From Aquabacterium parvum (GTDB lineage: Bacteria; Pseudomonadota; Gammaproteobacteria; Burkholderiales; Burkholderiaceae_C): a stretch of 64,000 bases of DNA. The position numbers and the translations under genes are program-made. Of the stretch, positions 10,872-19,847 are shown in pieces (positions within the stretch are counted from its first letter, which is position 1; every line of letters starts with the position of its first letter). Under the pieces are notes generated by a model. It did not search any database. It saw nothing but the letters and a program-made list of their open reading frames with translations, and had not been told where the DNA came from. The stretch covers positions 186,001 to 250,000 of the forward strand of contig NZ_LFRI01000341.1 in the NCBI RefSeq assembly GCF_001447195.1, in the 5' to 3' direction.

Positions 10872-11594
10872 TCAGGGTCGTTCCCGCTGGCGGATGCTGG
10901 GCACGTCAAAAGGCACCAGCAGGCGCGCCCGCACGATGGTCAAAGGCAAGGCGGGCATGGTTTCTCGCACCACGAAATCCATTTGTCCGTGGAGTTGGGC
11001 CTGCAGGTCTGCCTTCACATGCGGACGCAGCTGGAAGACCGCCTCCAGAGGCACCTCAACAGGCGCCTTCAGCTCTCCACTGACCAGCGCGTCCAAACTC
11101 ACGGGCACCTGCGCCCGCACAGGCACGCTGGCTTTGAATGGCACGTTCAGCGTCACGGGCAAGCTGACATCGAAAGCGGGCAGCCACGAGAACAAGGGCA
11201 CCCGCATGCTCAACTCGGTCTGCACAGGCACCACCTGATCGACCTGCACCACGGTGTCGATCTGCACCAGCGTCTGAAGGCTTGTGCGAGTCAGCAAAGA
11301 ATCCTCAATCTGGGCACGCAAGCGTTGGCGAACGGGCACGCTCACCAGGGGTCGCAAATCGATCCGGGTGCTCACAGGACGCTGCACGCTGGCCTGGGCC
11401 TGCAGACCAGCGGGCAGTTGCAAGGTCACCGGCTGCTCGTGCAAGTCCATGCGCGCATCGAGCTGGGTGTAGACAAACCAGACCGCGCCCAGCATCAGCG
11501 CGAGCCACACCAGCAGCACCAGTCCGCCGACGATCAGCAGGGACTTCAGGCTGATCGGTCGGTGCCAGCCACCACGCGCCAGGGTCGATGCCAT
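10872..11594 (-). CDS. Membrane-anchored VPV-repeat protein A (unknown function)
   Basis: I do not recognise this 240-residue protein. It has a short cytoplasmic N-terminus, one strong membrane helix (about residues 18-43) and then about 195 residues dominated by alternating hydrophobic and polar positions, with recurring V-P-V / V-P-L steps about every 10-14 residues ('Q-V-D-Q-V-V-P-V-Q', 'V-S-L-P-V-T-L-N-V-P-F', 'A-S-V-P-V-R-A-Q-V-P-V'). This predicts an extended, proline-punctuated beta structure on the periplasmic side. It is paralogous to the gene 10 bases upstream on the same strand. There is no signal cleavage site, lipobox or catalytic motif. Confidence 0.75.
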   Translation of the reverse strand: MASTLARGGWHRPISLKSLLIVGGLVLLVWLALMLGAVWFVYTQLDARMDLHEQPVTLQLPAGLQAQASVQRPVSTRIDLRPLVSVPVRQRLRAQIEDSLLTRTSLQTLVQIDTVVQVDQVVPVQTELSMRVPLFSWLPAFDVSLPVTLNVPFKASVPVRAQVPVSLDALVSGELKAPVEVPLEAVFQLRPHVKADLQAQLHGQMDFVVRETMPALPLTIVRARLLVPFDVPSIRQRERP

Positions 11595-11604
11595 CGCTTC
11601 GCGC

Positions 11605-12429
11605 TCAGGGCTTGGCAGGCCTGCGCAGGCCCAGCGACACCGACTCGAAAGGCACGGTGAGCGACATCAGGTCCAGCCCCGCCTCGACCTGCCTCTGCGG
11701 GAAGGTCAGGCGCGCGTTCACCGGCTCGCTGATCGGCAGGGCCAAGGACTCGCGGATGGGCACCCTGGCCTCGACCACCGTGTCGATGCGCGTGCGCAGG
11801 GGCTCGGTGATGCGGACCTGCGCCTGAGTGGTCAGGGCCACCGGCAAGTCCTGCTTGACCGGCACAACGATGTCGATGGGCACGTCGGCACGAACCGGCA
11901 CCTGTCCCTTGACCGGCAGGCTCAGCGAGATGCCCATCACGCGTGTGCGCACCGTGCTGTCCACCTCGATGACCTGGTCGAGCTTGAAGACGTGCTTGAC
12001 TGGCACCGACAGGTTCACCGGCACCACGGTGTCGATGCTGACCTGCACCGGGATCGGGTCAGGCAGCGGGACGCTGATGTCTTGCTGGATGGGCACGCGA
12101 ACCGGCAGCACCTGATCGACCTGAACCACCACTTTGCGGCTGATCGAAGCCTGCACGCTCAGCTCTTCGGGCAGCCGCACCAGGGCGTGCTGCTCGCGCA
12201 GCACCACGCGCGCGGCCAGGTTGTGCCAGGCCCACCAGGCCACGCCGGCGGCCAGGACGGCCATGAGCAACAACAGCAGCACCGCCGTGATGACCAGGTG
12301 ACGCCAGGTCACGACATGGCCGTAAACGGCCAGCATGGGTTGGGCAGGCTCGACCAGCCCTCCCCCTGGATGGGAGGCCGAGTCGGCAACAACCGCCGAG
12401 GATGGGGAAGAAGGGCTGGGTTCGGTCAC
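11605..12429 (-). CDS. Membrane-anchored VPV-repeat protein B (unknown function)
   Basis: This 274-residue protein is the larger paralogue of the gene that follows it. A 40-residue cytoplasmic tail precedes a membrane helix (about 44-68), and residues 70-260 are beta-repeat with V-P-V/V-P-I steps ('V-L-P-V-R-V-P-I', 'I-S-V-P-L', 'V-N-L-S-V-P-V', 'G-Q-V-P-V-R-A-D-V-P-I'). Blocks such as V-D-Q-V-[LV]-P-V and I-D-T-V-V occur in both paralogues, so the pair arose by duplication. The start is a GTG at 12429 with no clear ribosome-binding site; the ATG at codon 31 is possible and would leave only a short cytoplasmic tail before the membrane helix. Function unknown. Confidence 0.75.
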   Translation of the reverse strand: MTEPSPSSPSSAVVADSASHPGGGLVEPAQPMLAVYGHVVTWRHLVITAVLLLLLMAVLAAGVAWWAWHNLAARVVLREQHALVRLPEELSVQASISRKVVVQVDQVLPVRVPIQQDISVPLPDPIPVQVSIDTVVPVNLSVPVKHVFKLDQVIEVDSTVRTRVMGISLSLPVKGQVPVRADVPIDIVVPVKQDLPVALTTQAQVRITEPLRTRIDTVVEARVPIRESLALPISEPVNARLTFPQRQVEAGLDLMSLTVPFESVSLGLRRPAKP

Positions 12430-12541
12430 GTGAAGCTGGGCACGGTCGGCGCACGGCGACGACTGCCATCAGACTATGCCATGGCGACAGGTCCGCCTTG
12501 GCGCGAACTCACCCGGGACGACGAACGGTAAGATCGCGTCC

Positions 12542-12775
12542 ATGGCCACACCCGCCCCCCTGTTCACGCAACCCCTGTACGAACTGAGCACGGCCCAGGC
12601 GGTTTTCCAGGCCCTGCAGGCCGAGGCCCAGGCCCGCAGCATGACACTTCGCGAGCCACCTCCCGCACCCACGACCTGCTGCGGCCGCGGCTGCAATGGT
12701 TGCGTCTGGGAAGGCTTTTACGCCGCTGCCACCTACTGGCGCGACGAGGCCCTCCTGATCCTCGAGCTGGGCTGA
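12542..12775 (+). CDS. Small Cys-rich 'oxidoreductase-like' domain protein
   Basis: This 77-residue protein has the compact motif C-C-G-R-G-C-N-G-C-V-W (Cys 46, 47, 51, 54), the hallmark of the oxidoreductase-like N-terminal domain family also found in small mitochondrial and proteobacterial proteins. The four cysteines could bind a metal or cluster; the function of the family is not settled. The ATG at 12542 is chosen because it begins the conserved region and gives the usual small size. It stands alone between the VPV-repeat genes and tssH. Confidence 0.75.
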   Translation: MATPAPLFTQPLYELSTAQAVFQALQAEAQARSMTLREPPPAPTTCCGRGCNGCVWEGFYAAATYWRDEALLILELG

Positions 12776-12801
12776 CGATCAACGCTCATCGCCCAAGCGC
12801 A

Positions 12802-15495
12802 TCAGGCCACCTCGAAGGTGAACTCGCCTTGCTCGTTCGCCCCCACGCGGATGCGCTCGATCGCACGCCCATCCGCCATCGCCGCCAGCACCGCATCGGC
12901 CACCTCGGGCAGCATGCTGCCGTTGAGGATGTGGTCGACCGCGCGTGCGCCGGTGTCGACCTCGGTGCAGCGTGCCAGCACGGTGTCGATCAGCGACTCA
13001 TCGAAGGTCAGGTCAGCCTGGTGATTCGCCTTCACGCGCGCAGCGATGCGTTCGAGCTTGAGGCGGATGACCTCAGCCAGCACGTTGTCGTGCAGCGGGT
13101 AGTACGGAACCACCTTGGTGCGCCCGATGAAGGCCGGCTTGAAGGTCTTGTAGAGCACGGGGCGCAGGCCCTCGGCCAGGTCATCGGCGGCGGGCATCGC
13201 CTCGGGTGACTTCATCACCACGCCACCGGCCTCCTCGTCGTGCTGCATGCAGGCCTGCATGATCTGCTGCGAGCCGGCGTTGGACGTGAGGATGATGAGC
13301 GTCTGGCGGAAATCGATTTCGCGGCCTTCGGCATCGTCCATGCGGCCCTTGTCGAAGACCTGGAAGAACATCTCCAGCACGTCCGGGTGAGCTTTCTCGA
13401 CCTCGTCGAGCAGCACCACGCTGTAGGGCTTGCGGCGCACGGCCTCGGTCAGCACGCCGCCCTGGCCGTAACCCACGTAGCCCGGGGGCGAGCCCTTGAG
13501 GCCGCTGACGCTGTGGGCCTCCTGGTACTCGCTCATGTTGATGGTGATGAGGTTGCGCTCACCACCGTAGAGGATGTCGGCCAGGGCCAGCGCGGTTTCG
13601 GTCTTGCCGACGCCGCTGGGGCCCACGAACAGGAACACACCGCGCGGCTTGTTCGGATCTTCCAGGCCTGCTCGGGCGGTGCGCACGCGCTGCGCGATGG
13701 CACCCAGGGCGTGGTCCTGACCGATGACTCGCTCTTGCAGCGTGGTGTGCAGCTGGCGCACCGTCTCGATCTCATTGAGCACCATCTTGCCCAGCGGAAT
13801 GCCCGTCCAGCCGCTGACGATGTCGGCCACCACGTGGCCATCGACCTGCACTGGCACCAGTGGGGCCTCACCCTGAAGCGCACGCAGGTCGGCCTGCAGC
13901 TGGCTCAGTTCGGCAGCTTCGTCCTCGCTCAGGCCGCCGGCCTGCTGCTCCCCCTTTCGGCGCAGCGCCAGAATGGCCTGCACCGCTTGCTGCTCCTGCG
14001 ACCAGCGGGCTTCGTCGGCTTGCAACTGGTGCTGCAGGTCCAGGCGAGCCATGCCCAGCTCATCCAGGCGCACCCCGCGCTGCGGCGAGCCTTCGATGCG
14101 GGCCGCCACCTCGCGCTGCAGCGCGGCCACCTCGGCATCGATCTGCTCGACGCGGCGGCGCGTGTCTTCGATGCGGGCGGGCGTGGCGCTCTGGCCCAGG
14201 GCCACGCGCGCGCAGGCCGTGTCGAGCACGCTCACCGCCTTGTCCGGCAGTTGGCGACCACTGATGTAGCGCGAGGACAGGCGCACCGCCTCGGTGATGG
14301 CCTCATCCAGCAGGCGCACGCCGAAGTGCTTTTCCATCAACGGGGCCATGCCACGCAGCATCGCTACAGCGATGTCCTCGCTCGGCTCCTCGACCTTGAT
14401 GACCTGGAAACGCCGCGCCAGGGCCGCGTCCTTCTCGACGTACTGCTTGTACTCGCTCCAGGTGGTCGCGGCGATGGTGCGCAGCTCGCCACGAGCCAGC
14501 GCGGGCTTGAGCAGGTTGGCCGCGTCACCACCGCCTGCCTGGCCACCGGCACCGATCAGCGTGTGCGCCTCGTCGATGAACAAAATGATGGGGTGCGGGC
14601 TCTTGCGCACCTCATCGATGACGTTTTTCAGGCGGTTCTCGAACTCGCCCTTGACCGACGCCCCTGCCTGCAGCAACCCCATGTCGAGCACATGGATGGC
14701 CACGCCCTGCAGGGCCGGTGGCACGTCGCCCGAGGCCACGCGCAAGGCCAGGCCTTCGACCACGGCCGTCTTGCCCACCCCCGCCTCGCCGGTGAGGATG
14801 GGGTTGTTCTGTCGGCGGCGCAGCAGGATGTCGATGGCCTGGCGGATCTCGGTGTCCCGACCGATGACCGGGTCGAGCTGGCCTTGACGGGCGCGCTCGG
14901 TGAGGTTGGTGGTGAACTGATCCAGCGCCGGGGTGCGGCCCGGGCCCTGGGCTGCATCGGCACCCAGGTCAGCTGGCGATGCGCCGTCGGCGCTGGCTGA
15001 TGCGGAGGCGGCCACCGGTGCTTCGGGCGAGTCAGCTGTCAGCTCGGCCAGGCGATGCTTGAGCTCGGTCAGGTTGAACTGCGCCAAGCGCCGCGAGCTG
15101 CGCACAGCCAGTTGCGACAGAGTGGGCTCGGTCAGCCAAGCCAGCAGCAGGTGCGCGCTGCGGATGCGTGCCGACGGGGCCGACAGCGAGGCCACCAGCC
15201 AGGCCTGCTCCAGCAGCACCGGCACGTGCACCGAGAACACCGGCGGGCGGTTGCTGCCCGAGGCGAAGCGTGACAGCTCGGCCTCCAGGTCGTGCACCAG
15301 GCCATCGACGGACACATCGGCATGGCGGCACAGCAACAGCAGGTCATTGGCCGGCTGGGCCAACAGCGCCAGCATCAGGTGCTCGATGTCCACCTCGTGG
15401 TGGCCGCGCTGCTTGCACAGCACCACCGCTTGCTCGGCGGCACGCCGGGTCGAGTCGTTGAGCTTGGTGATCAGCAGTTCGAGGGGATGTGACAT
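12802..15495 (-). CDS. tssH: Type VI secretion ATPase TssH (ClpV)
   Basis: This 897-residue AAA+ unfoldase disassembles the contracted TssB/TssC sheath. It has the ClpV-type N domain (residues 1-160) ending in an Ala/Ser-rich linker, a first AAA domain with Walker A G-E-A-G-V-G-K-T near 238, a coiled-coil middle domain (about 430-540), and a second AAA domain with G-P-S-G-V-G-K-T near 625. It is the last gene of the minus-strand T6SS arm, 39 bases after tssG. The order tssG-tssH and the N domain separate it from ClpB. Confidence 0.95.
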   Translation of the reverse strand: MSHPLELLITKLNDSTRRAAEQAVVLCKQRGHHEVDIEHLMLALLAQPANDLLLLCRHADVSVDGLVHDLEAELSRFASGSNRPPVFSVHVPVLLEQAWLVASLSAPSARIRSAHLLLAWLTEPTLSQLAVRSSRRLAQFNLTELKHRLAELTADSPEAPVAASASASADGASPADLGADAAQGPGRTPALDQFTTNLTERARQGQLDPVIGRDTEIRQAIDILLRRRQNNPILTGEAGVGKTAVVEGLALRVASGDVPPALQGVAIHVLDMGLLQAGASVKGEFENRLKNVIDEVRKSPHPIILFIDEAHTLIGAGGQAGGGDAANLLKPALARGELRTIAATTWSEYKQYVEKDAALARRFQVIKVEEPSEDIAVAMLRGMAPLMEKHFGVRLLDEAITEAVRLSSRYISGRQLPDKAVSVLDTACARVALGQSATPARIEDTRRRVEQIDAEVAALQREVAARIEGSPQRGVRLDELGMARLDLQHQLQADEARWSQEQQAVQAILALRRKGEQQAGGLSEDEAAELSQLQADLRALQGEAPLVPVQVDGHVVADIVSGWTGIPLGKMVLNEIETVRQLHTTLQERVIGQDHALGAIAQRVRTARAGLEDPNKPRGVFLFVGPSGVGKTETALALADILYGGERNLITINMSEYQEAHSVSGLKGSPPGYVGYGQGGVLTEAVRRKPYSVVLLDEVEKAHPDVLEMFFQVFDKGRMDDAEGREIDFRQTLIILTSNAGSQQIMQACMQHDEEAGGVVMKSPEAMPAADDLAEGLRPVLYKTFKPAFIGRTKVVPYYPLHDNVLAEVIRLKLERIAARVKANHQADLTFDESLIDTVLARCTEVDTGARAVDHILNGSMLPEVADAVLAAMADGRAIERIRVGANEQGEFTFEVA

Positions 15496-15534
15496 GGTCT
15501 CGCCTTTTTTTGTGATGTGATGGGGTAACAGGGG

Positions 15535-16656
15535 TCAGGCTGCTGCCTGGATGTCGTAGCGAACGTCGTCGCGATCGGCATGCGCAGGTCGGCTCATCAG
15601 GAATGTGTCCCAACCCAGGCGCCCCAGGCTGTCGGCCCGATCGGCGCAAAGGGAAATGGGCTGCACGTCGTCCTGGCGCAAACACAAGCGCACCTCGAAC
15701 TCCAGCGACGGCCCCAGGAGCAGCCCCAGCCAATGACGCAAGGCCCGCTCGCCGGGCCCACCGGGCAAAAATCGCCGGAACCTGGCATGGTCCAGTGGCC
15801 CCAGGGTCAGGCGCACACGGAGGTTGCGCTGCCAGACGCGCTCGCCCACCACGGCGCTGCGCCCGAGCAAGCCGCCACCGTGCGCCAGCCCCAGGCCCAA
15901 GTGGGTTCGCCCCTCATCCGGGATGCGATACCAGCGCCCCACGAAGGGCTCAACCTCTACCGCCACGCCAAGGTAGCGCTGCAACAGCCGCTGCAACTGT
16001 GGAGCGGGCAGCGTGCGTTGCTGCAGCGCGCCCGCAAAGTAAGCCAGGCCTTCATCGGAAACACCGCCGCGTTGCGGCTCCAGCCGCTGTCGCAAGCCTT
16101 TGAGCCCGATGCCGGCCAGGGCCAACACCTGGGGCAAGAACGCACGCTGCCGGTCGACCTCGTATTGAAGCGCCAGGCGGTGCTTGCGCCAGGCCTGGTA
16201 GAACAACACCACCGAACGGTGACTGAACACGTCCAGGAACGCCCTCGCGGATGGGTCACGCCCCCGCAACTCCACCTGCCCCAACCACTCCGTGTAGAAC
16301 AGTGGCAAGGCTCCCGTGACACCCAGCAGGCCCATGCAGGCTGGCGTCAGGTCAACCTTGTCCACGTTGGCAGGCAAATGCACCGCCTGAGGATCTCGCC
16401 AGCTCACGTGCATGGACTCGATCTCGCTGGCTGGAAAGCTCAGCGAAACCGAGTTGCGAAACTGCAGCTTCTGCAGCCCCGCGCCCGGAGCCTGCCCATC
16501 GCCAAGCCAACGATCCAGCAGGCGGATGGCCTGAAAGAAGCCAAAGCCATGGGGTTCACCGATGAGCAAATCGATCGGGGCGCTGAACCGTGCGGCCGGC
16601 ACGGCCGGCGATGCGGCGCGGGAGGAGTGCGTGGCGCGAGTCATGGCGCAATTCAC
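15535..16656 (-). CDS. tssG: Type VI secretion baseplate protein TssG
   Basis: This protein of up to 373 residues matches TssG, the baseplate wedge component: 'G-E-P-H-G-F-G-F-F-Q-A-I-R-L-L' near residue 35, 'F-R-N-S-V-S-L-S-F' and 'G-L-L-G-V-T-G-A-L-P' near 132-142. The GTG at 16656 overlaps the tssF stop codon (GTGA), giving translational coupling; an ATG four codons later (16644) is the alternative start. It works in a complex with TssF, TssE and TssK. Confidence 0.92.
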   Translation of the reverse strand: MNCAMTRATHSSRAASPAVPAARFSAPIDLLIGEPHGFGFFQAIRLLDRWLGDGQAPGAGLQKLQFRNSVSLSFPASEIESMHVSWRDPQAVHLPANVDKVDLTPACMGLLGVTGALPLFYTEWLGQVELRGRDPSARAFLDVFSHRSVVLFYQAWRKHRLALQYEVDRQRAFLPQVLALAGIGLKGLRQRLEPQRGGVSDEGLAYFAGALQQRTLPAPQLQRLLQRYLGVAVEVEPFVGRWYRIPDEGRTHLGLGLAHGGGLLGRSAVVGERVWQRNLRVRLTLGPLDHARFRRFLPGGPGERALRHWLGLLLGPSLEFEVRLCLRQDDVQPISLCADRADSLGRLGWDTFLMSRPAHADRDDVRYDIQAAA

Positions 16657-18629
16657 AGCAACTGTCGGTCACCGTGCCGAGGCGCGCAGGTCAGCAACAC
16701 CTCGCCCGAGCGTGCGGACAGCACCTGCAACTTCGCGTAGCTGTTGACATGCACGTACAGGCCGAAGAAGCGATCCATGACGCTGGCGAACAGGCCCAAA
16801 CCGCTGCCCACAAAACTGTCCTCGTCAACCGTCAGCTTCACCAACGTGCCACGCACGAATGTGGCAAACGGCTCGCCCGGTATCCAGGCGGTGTCGGCCT
16901 GGAATTCGATGCCAACCAGGCCATCGATCTGGCGGCGGTTGCTGGCGCTGTGCGGCAGGTCGTAGAGGCGCAGCAACTCGCGCAAGGCGTCAATGCCCCC
17001 CGCCGTCAAGGACAGGTGGTTCAGCGAGAGCTGAGAAACCAGGCGCCACAACATGCCCTTGCCACGCTCGATGCGATGGCTGCGCGTGGGTTTGCGCAAC
17101 AGGGTGATGCTGCGCGCCGGGCCGCCACCTTCCATGAACAGGTCGCCACCCACCGTGCCGGGCGCCAACAGGTGCGGCAAATCGCGGTTGGTGGCCATCA
17201 CGTCGAGCGACAGGGTGTCCACCGCAGGCGTCATCGGGTTCTGGCTCGCATCGACAAAACTGATGGACACCTCGTGCCCCGGGCTGCGCTCGGCCAGGTC
17301 CTCGTCGCGGCGCATCTGCCAGTAGGCCAGGCAGTGCGGCTGCGCCACATCGTCAGCTTGCGCATCGAGCGCATCAAGCAGCTCGTCGTGCTGCAGCGAA
17401 AAGAAGGGACGGACCTCGTCGATGACCTCGCCGCGCGCCGTTTGACGGACGCGATGCACGCGCAGCAAGGAATGAACCTCGTGTCCGTGAGCGCGACGCC
17501 CGTCCACGACCACGGGGTACTCGGCCTGCCTGTGCGTGACCCGTATCGGGTCGGCCGCATGCGGAAACAGGTTGATCACCGGCACTGCGCCAAGAACGAT
17601 GTTGGACGCGTTGACCGTTTCCAGCAGCCTGGCCTCGTCGGAATCGGCGCGCAAACCGTCCATCAGCAGGTGACACACCAGTTGAGCTGGCTCCGCGTCA
17701 ACGCCTGCGCCAGCCAAAGAATCGATGCCCTGAGCCTGGGCCTGGGCGTGGCCGGCCGCGCACCCCGGCTCAGCGTGACTCACCCCGGACACGCCGCGCG
17801 GCGAGCACAGCGCCGGCATGTCGACGAAATTGAACTTGTCGGCAAAACCAAAGTACTCCGCCAGCAGTCGGTAGGCCGGGTGTGCGCGCTCGTCCCAATC
17901 GATCAAGGCTTCGTCGTCACCGAAACCCGCCGGCTGTGGAAGGGCTGTCGACAACGCAGGTGCTTGCCAGGGTTGGTGAGGCTGCCAGGCAAATCGCACG
18001 GCCCGCGTGCGCCGACACAGGGCCTCGCGCAAGACACTGACTTGGGACGATTCGCCGTCCAGGTGCACCCGCCAGGGCCTGCAGAGCAGCGTCCCCCAGC
18101 TCACCTGGGGCGAGCGTTTGAGCAGGGTGATGGACAACACCGACGTGACCCCTGGTGGCACGCTGGTGCCCGTCGGGGCCTGCACCGTGTGGCGGTGGCT
18201 GACCTCCGTGACCTCCAGGGGCAAGAGCTGCACATCGGCCGTGGTGCGAAAGCGGCAGGTCACGCCTTTGACGGGGCGGCTGCTCAGGCTCGTGCCGCGT
18301 GGCACAGAGACGGCCTTGCTCATTTGCGTCGCCTGCGCACCCAGGTCGAATCGTGCGATGGCGCAGGACGGGAAAGGCCTCAGGTAATGCGGATACAGGA
18401 CCTCCAGCAAGGCCTCGGTGAACAGCGGGAAATCGTCATCCAGGCGTTTGTGGATGCGCGCCGACAAGAAGGCGAATGCCTCGATGAGTCGCTCGACATG
18501 GGGGTCATCGCCCACGTCGCCACTGAGCTGAAGGCGCCCTGCGATCTTGGGGTACTGCTTCGCGAAGTCACCGGCGCGCGTGCGCAGGAAGGCCAACTCA
18601 CGTTCGTAATGGGGAAGGAGGTCGTCCAT
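16653..18629 (-). CDS. tssF: Type VI secretion baseplate protein TssF
   Basis: This 658-residue protein has the characteristic TssF N-terminus (M-D-D-L-L-P-H-Y-E-R-E-L-A-F-L-R) and the 'D-P-H-V-E-R-L-I-E-A-F-A-F-L-S-A-R-I' segment that gives this family its name. It is larger than the usual ~600 residues; the middle region carries extra residues. TssF forms the baseplate wedge with TssG. The start ATG at 18629 lies 18 bases after the end of tssE, and its stop overlaps tssG. Confidence 0.94.
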   Translation of the reverse strand: MDDLLPHYERELAFLRTRAGDFAKQYPKIAGRLQLSGDVGDDPHVERLIEAFAFLSARIHKRLDDDFPLFTEALLEVLYPHYLRPFPSCAIARFDLGAQATQMSKAVSVPRGTSLSSRPVKGVTCRFRTTADVQLLPLEVTEVSHRHTVQAPTGTSVPPGVTSVLSITLLKRSPQVSWGTLLCRPWRVHLDGESSQVSVLREALCRRTRAVRFAWQPHQPWQAPALSTALPQPAGFGDDEALIDWDERAHPAYRLLAEYFGFADKFNFVDMPALCSPRGVSGVSHAEPGCAAGHAQAQAQGIDSLAGAGVDAEPAQLVCHLLMDGLRADSDEARLLETVNASNIVLGAVPVINLFPHAADPIRVTHRQAEYPVVVDGRRAHGHEVHSLLRVHRVRQTARGEVIDEVRPFFSLQHDELLDALDAQADDVAQPHCLAYWQMRRDEDLAERSPGHEVSISFVDASQNPMTPAVDTLSLDVMATNRDLPHLLAPGTVGGDLFMEGGGPARSITLLRKPTRSHRIERGKGMLWRLVSQLSLNHLSLTAGGIDALRELLRLYDLPHSASNRRQIDGLVGIEFQADTAWIPGEPFATFVRGTLVKLTVDEDSFVGSGLGLFASVMDRFFGLYVHVNSYAKLQVLSARSGEVLLTCAPRHGDRQLL

Positions 18630-18647
18630 GAACTGCCTGGTTTCGAC

Positions 18648-19157
18648 TCAGAGGCGCTGGCCCGCTGAGGCAAAACGCGCCTGCGTGACCTGGTAGCGAG
18701 ACATCGAAGGCATCAGCACCGCGTCGAAGCTGACGCTCTCGCGAGCCGGGCGCACCACCAGGGTGGCGCGGATGGTGAACTGGAGGGCACGGCCGGGGGC
18801 ATCGTCCTGCCGGAAGTCGACCGCGACCTGCCTGAGGCGGGGCTCATGGGCTTCGATGGCCTTGGCCAGACCGACGGCGATGAAACGCTGGTCCTCTGAA
18901 CTGGCGAGAACGCGGCCAGCGAAATCGGGCACACCAAAACACATCACCGACGCACGGGCTTGGGGGCCCAGGGCCGGCCACTGGGGGTCGGTCGACAGCA
19001 ACGCGGATCGGGCATTGAGCAGGCGCTCCAGGTCGCGCGCAACGGTGTCACGCAACTGCTCAACCGAACAGGTCTGGATCAGGCCTTCGGGAGCCTCCGG
19101 GTCGGTGGCCAGCAGGCGGTCAAAGAGCCCGCGGCGAATGCGAAGCGCGCTGGACAT
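18648..19157 (-). CDS. tssE: Type VI secretion baseplate protein TssE (gp25-like)
   Basis: This 169-residue homologue of phage T4 gp25 has the 'L-F-D-R-L-L' N-terminal helix, 'S-V-E-Q-L-R-D-T-V-A-R-D-L-E-R-L-L-N' and the central region 'Y/F-G-V-P-D-F' (C-F-G-V-P-D-F, about residues 73-79). It nucleates sheath assembly at the baseplate. The ATG at 19157 is only 13 bases after the end of the U-tract of a terminator-like hairpin that follows hcp, so its translation and dosage may be set by read-through. Confidence 0.92.
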   Translation of the reverse strand: MSSALRIRRGLFDRLLATDPEAPEGLIQTCSVEQLRDTVARDLERLLNARSALLSTDPQWPALGPQARASVMCFGVPDFAGRVLASSEDQRFIAVGLAKAIEAHEPRLRQVAVDFRQDDAPGRALQFTIRATLVVRPARESVSFDAVLMPSMSRYQVTQARFASAGQRL

Positions 19158-19170
19158 GGTGCACAGGTCT

Positions 19171-19200
19171 CAAGAAAAGGCGGGGCGCTCGGCCCCGCCT
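19171..19200 (-). terminator. Intrinsic terminator after hcp
   Basis: On the minus strand a perfect 9-bp GC-rich stem AGGCGGGGC / GCCCCGCCT with a 5-base loop is followed directly by TTTTCTTG. It lies between the hcp stop and the tssE start and should end most transcripts after hcp. Confidence 0.8.
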
Positions 19201-19206
19201 GATGCA

Positions 19207-19225
19207 GGCATCCGTTGAGGATGCC
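19207..19225 (-). promoter_or_regulatory. Second hairpin in the hcp 3' region
   Basis: GGCATCC / GGATGCC form a perfect 7-bp stem with a 5-base loop, 12 bases after the hcp stop codon and 6 bases before the terminator stem. It may protect the hcp message from 3' decay. Confidence 0.55.
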
Positions 19226-19237
19226 GGCGTTCGCTCA

Positions 19238-19774
19238 TCAGTTCGGAGCGTCGAAGGCAGCCTTGTTGGTGGCCAGGCTCCAGGCAGCGACTTGACCCGG
19301 CTTGGACTTGCCGTCCATGGTTTGCTGGGTGTAGGTCCACTCGACGGCGGAGTAGCGCAGGCCGAACGATTCGGTCGGCAGGCCTTCGGATTCGACCTGG
19401 GGCAGCACTTGCGAGATCAGCACCTTCTTGAGCTTGATCTTGAGGTACAGGACGCGGTCATTCGTGCCGTTGGCGCGCATGAAGTGGATTTCCACGTCGT
19501 CGTACAGGGTACCGGCCGAGCAAGCTTCCCACAGTTGGGGGCTGACCAGGTCCAGGTCCTTGGTGAAGATCATTTCGCCATGCTCGCAACGCTCTGCGGT
19601 GTGGCCGCCAGCGGTCGAAGCCGTGGCCGACTTGGGTTGGCGAATGACGTGGTTCCAGCTGATCGCTTCGAACCAGGGCGCGGCGTGCTGCGTGCCGGCG
19701 CCGGCATCGCGGGACTCGCCCTTGATTTCCTTGCCGTTCAGAGGCTTGCCGAACTTGACGTAGATGTCTTTCAT
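19238..19774 (-). CDS. hcp: Type VI secretion tube protein Hcp (TssD)
   Basis: This 178-residue protein is an Hcp family tube subunit: 'M-K-D-I-Y-V-K-F', 'F-E-A-I-S-W-N-H-V-I', 'D-L-V-S-P-Q-L-W-E-A-C' and the C-terminal 'Y-S-A-V-E-W-T-Y' segment. Hexamers stack into the inner tube inside the TssBC sheath. A strong AGGAG ribosome-binding site precedes the ATG at 19774 and two hairpins follow the gene, both consistent with high, separately tuned output. Confidence 0.95.
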   Translation of the reverse strand: MKDIYVKFGKPLNGKEIKGESRDAGAGTQHAAPWFEAISWNHVIRQPKSATASTAGGHTAERCEHGEMIFTKDLDLVSPQLWEACSAGTLYDDVEIHFMRANGTNDRVLYLKIKLKKVLISQVLPQVESEGLPTESFGLRYSAVEWTYTQQTMDGKSKPGQVAAWSLATNKAAFDAPN

Positions 19775-19847
19775 TTTTTCTCACTCCTGAGTTGATGAAC
19801 CGGCTCACTGCGTCAGATTGACGCGCGAGACGGCATGGTGAAACCGG

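Noticed and set aside
9388-12429. A secreted-effector or toxin module next to the T6SS
   Set aside because: The GGDEF proteins and VPV-repeat proteins have no PAAR, MIX, VgrG or toxin-like domains, and they are separated from tssH by an unrelated plus-strand gene.
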